Shown here one piece after another: positions 1-5,000 of a stretch of DNA of 6,539 bases (within the stretch, counting starts at the first letter, position 1; each line of letters opens with the position of its first letter). Source of the DNA: an uncultured Acetatifactor sp. Lineage in GTDB: Bacteria; Bacillota; Clostridia; Lachnospirales; Lachnospiraceae. Location: assembly GCA_947631715.1 (NCBI GenBank), contig CANRMK010000133.1, positions 1 to 6,539 on the forward strand, written 5' to 3'. The notes beneath the pieces were generated by a model that had not been told where the DNA came from, did not search any database, and was given only the letters and a program-made list of their open reading frames with translations. The position numbers and the translations under genes are program-made.

Positions 1-1
1 A

Positions 2-139
2 AAAGAAGGCAAAGAGGAAGGCATTATCCAGACCATAAAACATCTCAAAGGCACCTTAGAGGCAGCGGCCCAGGAGCTGGCGGTCCAGTGCGGCATGAGC
101 GAGGAGGAAGCACTGAAGACAGCCCGGAAGTATTGGTGA
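2..139 (+). CDS. C-terminal tail of an upstream gene, possibly Rpn/PD-(D/E)XK nuclease-transposase family
   Basis: An open frame enters from the left edge and ends at a TGA at 137-139, giving 45 residues without a start in the window. The peptide has a charged KEGKEEG stretch, an amphipathic helix, then CGMSEEEALKTARKYW at the end. A KEEG-rich helix followed by a short 'SEEEA...KYW' helix is reminiscent of the C-terminus of Rpn-family (recombination-promoting nuclease/putative transposase, PD-(D/E)XK fold) proteins common in Clostridia. The catalytic domain lies outside the window, so the family is a resemblance only. The coding character is supported by the uninterrupted frame and by the following gene starting 59 nt later with its own ribosome-binding site. 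Confidence 0.5.
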   Translation, partial: KEGKEEGIIQTIKHLKGTLEAAAQELAVQCGMSEEEALKTARKYW

Positions 140-140
140 C

Positions 141-155
141 GGACTGCCGCAGTCC
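141..155 (+). other. Perfect 6-bp hairpin just after the upstream stop codon
   Basis: GGACTG (141-146) and CAGTCC (150-155) are exact inverted repeats around a CCG loop, starting one base after the upstream TGA. No T-run follows, so it does not look like an intrinsic terminator. It could be an mRNA 3'-end stabiliser, a processing site, or chance. GACTGCC occurs at 142-148 and again at 160-166. Confidence 0.35.
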
Positions 156-185
156 AACAGACTGCCAATGGCCTGACAACAAAAA

Positions 186-192
186 AGGGAGG
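186..192 (+). promoter_or_regulatory. Ribosome-binding site of the esterase gene
   Basis: AGGGAGG lies 6 nt before the ATG at 199. This placement fixes the esterase start at 199 rather than the in-frame ATG at 88, which lies inside the upstream gene. Confidence 0.8.
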
Positions 193-198
193 CGCACA

Positions 199-1533
199 AT
201 GAACGAATATACAGTGCAGACGGCCTGCGGGGCCGTGAAGGGAATCGAGAGAAAAGACAGTGTTCTGTTTCAGGGAATCCGTTATGCCACAGCCGGGCGT
301 TTTGAATATCCCAGGCCTGTCACCGGCTGGGAGGGCGTCTATGATGCCACGAAACAGGCGGTGAACTGTGTCCAGTATGACACATTCCGGAAAGAAGAGA
401 AAGATAAGGACAATTTTTATTATGACGAATTCCGAAAAGGCTATACTTTTCTCTACGAAGAGAATGCCCTGACCTTAAATATTGTAAAGCCCCTGCAGGG
501 AGAAAAGTGCCCTGTGCTTGTGTTTATCCACGGCGGAGGGCATGAGACGGGAACCGTGGACGAGCTCCCTCACGGGGATACGGAGGAATACGCAAAGAGG
601 GGGATTGTCTTTGTGTCCGTGGGATACCGGCTGAACGTCTTTTCTCTGTACCGCTCCAAAAATTTCGGCCTGCATGATCAGATGACAGCGATCCGCTGGG
701 TGTATGACAATATTTCTTCCTTTGGAGGAGATCCTGAGAGGATCACGATCATGGGACAGTCCGCCGGCGCCATGAGCGTCACGGATCTTCTTTATTCCCA
801 GGCGTTAAAGGGAATCGTAAAGGGAGCGGTGATGCTTTCCGGTGGCGGCATGATCCCGAAGCTGGTAAGGCCTTACACAGAGGCGGAGGCGGAGGGGTTC
901 TGGAGTGAAGTGCGAAGCCGGGCCGGCGCAGAGAGGGAAGAACAGTTCCGAGCGCTGCCCGCAGATAAGATCTGGGAAGCCTGGTATCAGGTATCCCGGG
1001 AACATAACGATATGCATTATCTCCAGCCGGGCATTGACGGGAGCATCATTGCCGACCTGCCCCAGAACATCAGAAAGCGGGGGGAGGATCTGGATGTGCC
1101 GCTTATGATCGGCGTAACCTCTCAGGATTTCATGCCTTATCTGATCTTTGAACTGGCTTACGGCTGGGCAAAGAGGAATGTGCGGGAGGGCAGGCAGCCT
1201 GTGTACGGATTTTTCTTTGACAGGACTCTGCCGGGAAATAAATTCAAGGCGTACCATGCGGCGGATCTCTGGTATTTCTTCGGCAATATGGACAAATGCT
1301 GGCGGCCCTTTGAGAAGACGGACTATGAACTGAGCGCCATGATGGCGGATTATACGGCAAATTTCGTGCGCAGCGGCGATCCGAACGGCCAGGGGCTGCC
1401 GGAATGGAAAAGGATATCCAAAAAACACAGGGGCTTTCGGAAGTTCGACGGGGTGTCGAAAGGGTATGCGTCGCCCTTTGAGTGCAGGCGGAAGCTGTGG
1501 CATACGTTTTTGAGGGATAAGGGACCGATGTAG
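199..1533 (+). CDS. Type-B carboxylesterase (para-nitrobenzyl-esterase-like, alpha/beta hydrolase)
   Basis: This 444-residue protein hydrolyses carboxylic esters in the cytosol; the natural substrate cannot be told. It has the landmarks of the COesterase family in order: ENALTLNI (88-95, the family's E-[DN]-C-L-x-L-N block), oxyanion-hole HGGG (111-114), nucleophile elbow GQSAG with Ser188 after GGDPERITIMG, GVTSQD with Asp310 in the acid position, and YHAADLWYFFGN with His353 as catalytic base. The C-terminal block ANFVRSGDPNGQGLPEW (388-403) is also family-typical. The N-terminus (MNEYTVQTACGAVKGI) is the normal first strand, with no signal peptide. The length is somewhat short against the roughly 500 usual in the family. 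The Cys of the ENCL block is replaced by Ala90. The start at 199 is chosen for its strong ribosome-binding site; the open frame runs back to ATG 88, but those codons overlap the upstream gene. The gene seems monocistronic or loosely linked to its left neighbour. Confidence 0.92.
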   Translation: MNEYTVQTACGAVKGIERKDSVLFQGIRYATAGRFEYPRPVTGWEGVYDATKQAVNCVQYDTFRKEEKDKDNFYYDEFRKGYTFLYEENALTLNIVKPLQGEKCPVLVFIHGGGHETGTVDELPHGDTEEYAKRGIVFVSVGYRLNVFSLYRSKNFGLHDQMTAIRWVYDNISSFGGDPERITIMGQSAGAMSVTDLLYSQALKGIVKGAVMLSGGGMIPKLVRPYTEAEAEGFWSEVRSRAGAEREEQFRALPADKIWEAWYQVSREHNDMHYLQPGIDGSIIADLPQNIRKRGEDLDVPLMIGVTSQDFMPYLIFELAYGWAKRNVREGRQPVYGFFFDRTLPGNKFKAYHAADLWYFFGNMDKCWRPFEKTDYELSAMMADYTANFVRSGDPNGQGLPEWKRISKKHRGFRKFDGVSKGYASPFECRRKLWHTFLRDKGPM

Positions 1534-1613
1534 GGAGCCTTTTGCCGCACGGGCAGAGGGCCTTGTGGGCGGCCCTGTGAACGGGACTAGGACTTTTTAG
1601 GGATTTTGAGCGG

Positions 1614-1635
1614 AAAAGATACAAAAAAGATACAA
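1614..1635 (+). repeat. Perfect tandem 11-bp direct repeat, candidate response-regulator binding site
   Basis: AAAAGATACAA is present twice back to back (1614-1624 and 1625-1635) with no mismatch, and flanking bases do not extend it to a third copy. OmpR/PhoB-family regulators typically bind as head-to-tail dimers to direct repeats with an 11-bp period, one DNA turn. The repeat sits 109 bp before a gene for exactly such a regulator. The GATACA core shares 4 of 6 positions with the Bacillus PhoP box TT(A/T)A(C/T)A. The period and placement are seen directly; the binding role is inferred. Confidence 0.55.
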
Positions 1636-1643
1636 CCTCGGGT

Positions 1644-1649
1644 TATCAT
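1644..1649 (+). promoter_or_regulatory. Candidate -10 element of the two-component operon promoter
   Basis: TATCAT matches the sigma-A -10 consensus TATAAT at 5 of 6 bases. No acceptable -35 hexamer lies 16-18 bp upstream; that space is occupied by the 11-bp direct repeat, which ends 8 bp before this box. That is the layout of an activator-dependent PhoB/OmpR-type promoter. Transcription would start near 1656, leaving a leader of about 90 nt. A weaker alternative pairs TTGAGC (1606-1611) with the GATACA at 1629. Confidence 0.4.
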
Positions 1650-1667
1650 AGAAAGTGAGACCGTTTG

Positions 1668-1713
1668 CTGTCTATGAGACAGTCCCAAAGGCGGGCGCTT
1701 CTCTCATTTGAGA
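1668..1713 (+). other. Leader with two small hairpins upstream of the response regulator
   Basis: CTGTCT/AGACAG (1668-1673 and 1677-1682) is a perfect 6-bp inverted repeat with an ATG loop. TCTCA/TGAGA (1702-1706 and 1709-1713) forms a second stem, flanked by GCGC at 1695-1698 and at 1717-1720, which can add an outer 4-bp stem across a 3x3 internal loop. TGAGAC is also repeated at 1656-1661 and 1675-1680, so alternative pairings with TCTCA are possible. The palindromes are certain; a regulatory role is speculative. Confidence 0.35.
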
Positions 1714-1744
1714 TTTGCGCTGCGGGGGCGGCATGGGGGTTAGT

Positions 1745-2398
1745 ATGATCAAGATTTTAATCGCAGAAGACGAAGAGCCTATTGCAAACCTGATCAGAAT
1801 GAATCTGCGGAGAGCGGGTTATCATTGTACCTGGGCGCCGGACGGGGAGCAGGCGGCGGACCTGATGGATAAGGAAAAGTTCGATCTGCTCCTTTTGGAC
1901 GTGATGCTTCCGGGAATCAACGGCTATGAGCTCATGGAGTATGCCAGAGCCCTGGAGCTTCCCGTGATTTTCCTGACTGCGCTGGGGACAACGGAGAATA
2001 AGGTCAAGGGCCTTAAGATGGGAGCGGATGACTATCTGACCAAGCCCTTTGAGATCGTGGAGCTGCTGGCCAGGGTGGAAGCGGTGCTGCGCCGGTATCA
2101 AAAGGGCGAGACGATCCTGGAGGTGTTCGACGTGGTGATCGATTCCGCGTCCCGTTCCGTGACGAGGAATGGGGAGCCGATCCCGCTCACCATGAAAGAA
2201 TTCGACTTGCTGTTATTGCTGGCGCGGAACCGGAATATCGCCCTGTACCGGGAAACTATCTATGAGAGCGTCTGGGGCGGCGAATACATGGGACAGAGCC
2301 GGACAGTGGATCTTCATATCCAGCGCCTGAAAAAGAAATTGAACTGGGACAGCGAAATCTCGGCGGTATATAAAGTGGGATACCGGCTGGAGGGCTGA
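1745..2398 (+). CDS. OmpR/PhoB-family DNA-binding response regulator
   Basis: This 217-residue cytosolic transcription factor is phosphorylated by the kinase encoded next. The receiver domain (about 1-118) has the acidic pair Glu8-Asp9 in ILIAEDE, the phospho-acceptor Asp52 in LLLLDVMLPGINGYEL, the switch Thr78 in FLTAL, and Lys100 in LTKPFE. The C-terminal winged helix-turn-helix (about 121-217) shows LTMKEFDLLLLLARN, the SRTVDLHIQRLKKKL recognition helix and the final YKVGYRLEG hairpin. The length is slightly below the 225-235 usual for the family. ATG 1745 is chosen because MIKILIAEDE is the normal family start. ATG 1733, four codons upstream after GGGGGC, is a real alternative, and the GGGGGT before 1745 makes only a modest ribosome-binding site. 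The gene is first in a three-gene unit, and a tandem repeat upstream suggests autoregulation. Its target genes are not identifiable here. Confidence 0.95.
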   Translation: MIKILIAEDEEPIANLIRMNLRRAGYHCTWAPDGEQAADLMDKEKFDLLLLDVMLPGINGYELMEYARALELPVIFLTALGTTENKVKGLKMGADDYLTKPFEIVELLARVEAVLRRYQKGETILEVFDVVIDSASRSVTRNGEPIPLTMKEFDLLLLLARNRNIALYRETIYESVWGGEYMGQSRTVDLHIQRLKKKLNWDSEISAVYKVGYRLEG

Positions 2399-2420
2399 GG
2401 GAGAAAGGATCTCATCATAT

Positions 2421-3896
2421 ATGAAATTTGCGGATAAGCTGTTCTTTACCACAGTAGTTCTGCTGACAGTGATCTTTGCCGTGTTCGGTGTCTGGATGCT
2501 CAATTCCAATTTTTCACAGCTTCTGAACAGGGAACTGGAACGGGGAAACAGCGAGAGCAGAATGTTCCATTTCCTCTTTGAGATGGGCTTCAGCACAGTG
2601 GAGGAATACGGAGACGAGTACGCCGTCACAAGGACCATGGAGAGCATTGCGGACACTGTGGAGCGGGATGGAAGCCACTGCTTTGTCATGCAGGAAAACG
2701 GGGATTTCTATTACGGCGGCGAGCTGGCCCAGAGACAGCAGCTGACTGACGAGTTGAAAAACCTTGCGGTCTCCCTGACGGGGAACAACACCTACGGTTA
2801 CTGTGTCAGGCAGATCGGGGACAGACATTATATGCTCACCGCCACTGTCACGGAGGCTGCCTCCTCGCCCTTATACCTTGGCTTCTGCAGAGATGTGGAC
2901 ACGGTCTACCGGGACAGGCAGAATCTTCTGAACCAGTACAGGATCGCGCTGCTGTGCCTGCTGTTTGCCGGAGGCGTGGGTATTTATGTGCTGTCCCGCT
3001 ATATCACCAGGCCTATCCGCAGTCTGGATAAACTGGCGGGGCGGATCGCGGACGGCGATTACGGGATCCGCTCTCACAATAAGAGCCCGGACGAGATCGG
3101 CGTCCTTGCAAGGAACTTTAACCGTATGGCCGATCAGCTTGTGGATCAGATGGAGACCAAGGTCCATGAGGCAAAGCAGAAAGAGGATTTTACGGCGGCT
3201 TTCGCCCATGAGCTGAAAACGCCGCTCACGTCGATCATAGGCTATGCGGATATGCTCAATTCCGTGGAGCTGGGGGACGAGGAGCGCAGAGAGGCGTATT
3301 TCTATATCTACAGCCAGGGAAAACGCTTAGAGAGCCTGTCCCACAAGCTTTTGGAACTTGTCAGCATGGATAAGTCCCCCTCGGCGATGCGGCCGGTCAA
3401 TACGAAATCTCTGGAAGAAAATATCCGCACTACCATGCGGCCCATCTGGAAGCAGCGCGGGATCCGCGGAAAGGTGAACTTGGCAAAGGGATCCATAAAC
3501 GGAGACGAGGAGCTCCTTTTGTCCCTGTTCTATAATCTGCTGGACAATGCGGTCAAGGCCATGGACAAAGAGGGAAAGGGCTTTATTCTCCTGAAGGGCG
3601 CCTCCCAGGCGGAGGGGTATGAGGTCAAGGTAGTGGACAACGGCAGAGGGATTCCACGGGAGGAGATCGGCCGGATCACGGAGGCCTTTTACATGGTTGA
3701 CAAGTCCCGTTCCCGCCGGGAGGGCGGGGCCGGGATCGGCATGGCGCTGTGCCAGAAAATCGTACAGATCCACGACGCCCAGCTGCAGATCGAGAGCAAC
3801 TTAGGAGAGGGGACCGTGATACGGATCCTTTTTCCTAAAGTCCAAGGGACCGGGAAGAGTTCGGAAAGGCTGCCGGAAGAAAGCGATGAGAGCTGA
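2421..3896 (+). CDS. Membrane sensor histidine kinase (HAMP-HisKA-HATPase_c)
   Basis: This 491-residue kinase is the partner of the preceding regulator, with 22 nt between the genes and a purine-rich GAGAAAGGA upstream of the ATG. A short cytosolic N-terminus leads into TM1 (about 8-27). An extracytoplasmic sensor of about 145 residues (28-173) resembles no domain I can name. TM2 (about 174-194) is followed by a HAMP domain (about 192-245, TRPIRSLDKLAGRIADGDY). HisKA has phospho-acceptor His263 in FAHELKTPLTSIIGY. The ATPase domain shows the N box NLLDN (372-376), G1 DNGRG (406-410), an F-box at FYMVDKS (423-429) and G2 GAGIG (436-440), so it should be catalytically competent. The sensor carries three cysteines (88, 128, 156). 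A short polar tail (about 474-491) follows the ATPase core. The signal is unknown; a VanS/ResE-like general architecture does not identify the ligand. Confidence 0.95.
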   Translation: MKFADKLFFTTVVLLTVIFAVFGVWMLNSNFSQLLNRELERGNSESRMFHFLFEMGFSTVEEYGDEYAVTRTMESIADTVERDGSHCFVMQENGDFYYGGELAQRQQLTDELKNLAVSLTGNNTYGYCVRQIGDRHYMLTATVTEAASSPLYLGFCRDVDTVYRDRQNLLNQYRIALLCLLFAGGVGIYVLSRYITRPIRSLDKLAGRIADGDYGIRSHNKSPDEIGVLARNFNRMADQLVDQMETKVHEAKQKEDFTAAFAHELKTPLTSIIGYADMLNSVELGDEERREAYFYIYSQGKRLESLSHKLLELVSMDKSPSAMRPVNTKSLEENIRTTMRPIWKQRGIRGKVNLAKGSINGDEELLLSLFYNLLDNAVKAMDKEGKGFILLKGASQAEGYEVKVVDNGRGIPREEIGRITEAFYMVDKSRSRREGGAGIGMALCQKIVQIHDAQLQIESNLGEGTVIRILFPKVQGTGKSSERLPEESDES

Positions 3897-3902
3897 GAGA
3901 CC

Positions 3903-4934
3903 ATGGAGCGCAAAAAGCAAAAAAGGGAAAGGAAGCAGAAGAAAAGGCTGTTTTACGCGGCAGGGGGGGCATTTATCCTTGCGGCTTTCCTGATATGCGC
4001 CTTTTTTCTTCCCAGCGTCATCTTCGGGCTCAGCGACCGATACCTGTGGCGGGATATCACCCTGCAGCAGCGGGAGACTGCGGACATTGCAAAGATTGAC
4101 AGCACCTATGAGCAATCCCTGGCTGTGAGGCTGGAAAATTTTGCGGCGGGACTTGCACAGGAACGGAATTATTATGTTTCCGCCCAGGAGATCGAGCTGA
4201 ACCCGGATATCCGAGAGCGCCTGGAACGCTTTCGTTCTGAAGACGGCCAATCTGCAGAGATCCCCATCTGGTCGATTCTCCTTGCGTCCAACCTGTTCCC
4301 GCGCAGTATGCTCTTAGGGGGCGCCTGGCCGGAGACGATCAGGCAGTATGTGATCTACAGCGATGACTATACGGAGGGCGTGAGCTTTATCATATGGGCT
4401 GTGGATCTGACCTCGGAAAGCGGGAATAAACTGACAATGCTTATGGATGCACAGACGCTCGACCTGTACGGGGTGAAGCTGGATCGGACGGCCGAGGTGT
4501 CCCAGGAGGGGAACTTTTTTAACAACTTTGGCTCCGTAGATTTCATAGTCGATGAAGACTGGTCCTGGCAGGGGTCTCTCCAGGATCACTTCCGGATGCT
4601 GGGAATCAACGAGTATGAATGGTGGACCATTCTGACGGCATATTACAGGAGCATTCAGTCGGACGAACTCATGGAGTATCTGGAGACCTGGGAAAAGGAG
4701 TCGGACTATGGGAAAGAAACGGTCTGGCAGGGCTTGAACTGTCTGCAGAAGAGCGTTCTGTTCGGGGAGAATCCTCTTACCCTGCGCCTTGAGGTGCCGG
4801 ATACCTATGTGGGGGAAGACGGAGAGGTCAGGCAGTTCGACCTGCAGAATCTTGCACGCGGCTGGTATCCGCCCATGCGGCTGGAGATCTGCGAGATCTG
4901 TGAACTGATTCCGGAATTTTCCCGGGAACCGTGA
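3903..4934 (+). CDS. Unrecognised single-pass membrane-anchored protein of the two-component operon
   Basis: I do not recognise this 343-residue protein. The first 15 residues contain ten Lys/Arg, followed by one hydrophobic segment (about 17-42). This predicts an N-in, C-out anchor with about 300 residues outside the membrane; there is no lipobox. The outer part has a charged, probably helical stretch (about 55-115). A mixed region with AWPETIRQYVIYSD (141-154) and KLTMLMDAQTLDLYGVKLD (176-194) has a strand pattern vaguely like PepSY-type modules. A Trp-rich stretch (220-265) and a closing MRLEICEICEL with Cys330/Cys333 follow. It starts only 6 nt after the kinase stop with a weak GAGAGA site, so translational coupling is likely. 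The position suggests an accessory protein that modulates the kinase sensor, or a product regulated by it. Both are inference. Confidence 0.85.
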   Translation: MERKKQKRERKQKKRLFYAAGGAFILAAFLICAFFLPSVIFGLSDRYLWRDITLQQRETADIAKIDSTYEQSLAVRLENFAAGLAQERNYYVSAQEIELNPDIRERLERFRSEDGQSAEIPIWSILLASNLFPRSMLLGGAWPETIRQYVIYSDDYTEGVSFIIWAVDLTSESGNKLTMLMDAQTLDLYGVKLDRTAEVSQEGNFFNNFGSVDFIVDEDWSWQGSLQDHFRMLGINEYEWWTILTAYYRSIQSDELMEYLETWEKESDYGKETVWQGLNCLQKSVLFGENPLTLRLEVPDTYVGEDGEVRQFDLQNLARGWYPPMRLEICEICELIPEFSREP

Positions 4935-4947
4935 TCTTTCTGCATAA

Positions 4948-5000
4948 AGGGGTCCACCCTGCGATATATTTTTAGAAAAGGGCAGGGAGGCTGTTTCCCC
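4948..5000 (+). promoter_or_regulatory. Possible RNA switch masking the symporter ribosome-binding site
   Basis: CCCTGC (4957-4962) is the exact complement of GCAGGG (4982-4987). The pairing extends across an A-A mismatch to CC (4954-4955) with GG (4989-4990), so it would bury the whole GGGAGG ribosome-binding site. A competing hairpin pairs AGGG (4948-4951) with the same CCCT (4957-4960), which would free that site. A further stem can pair GGGA (4985-4988) with TCCC (4996-4999). The complementarity is seen directly; the switch is a hypothesis. TATATT at 4965-4970 could instead be a -10 box, though no -35 is evident. Confidence 0.3.
4985..4990 (+). promoter_or_regulatory. Ribosome-binding site of the symporter gene
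   Basis: GGGAGG lies 10 nt before the TTG at 5001. The in-frame ATG at 5034 has no purine-rich site in front of it, so this site favours the TTG start. Confidence 0.6.

Larger units (their letters stand above)
1534..1744 (+). other. Intergenic region with regulatory structure, no gene seen
   Basis: This gap of about 210 bp separates the esterase from the two-component operon. I see no small ORF with a ribosome-binding site and no RNA gene. It contains a GC-rich inverted repeat (1557-1576), a tandem 11-bp repeat with a -10-like box (1614-1649), and two leader palindromes (1668-1682 and 1702-1713), listed separately. There is no hairpin directly followed by a T-run after the esterase. Confidence 0.7.

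Noticed and set aside
88..198. Upstream extension of the esterase to ATG 88
   Set aside because: It would overlap the preceding gene, has no family homology in the extra 37 residues, and the strong ribosome-binding site points to 199.
805..1503. Long open frame on the minus strand across the esterase gene (232 codons)
   Set aside because: It lies wholly inside a gene with a full set of family motifs, shows no recognisable domain and has no ribosome-binding site; it is a by-product of GC-rich codon use.
1554..1598. Possible intrinsic terminator after the esterase (AGGGCC/GGCCCT at 1557-1576, T-run at 1594-1598)
   Set aside because: The T-run is about 18 nt from the stem, too far for an intrinsic terminator, and no closer stem of useful strength is visible.
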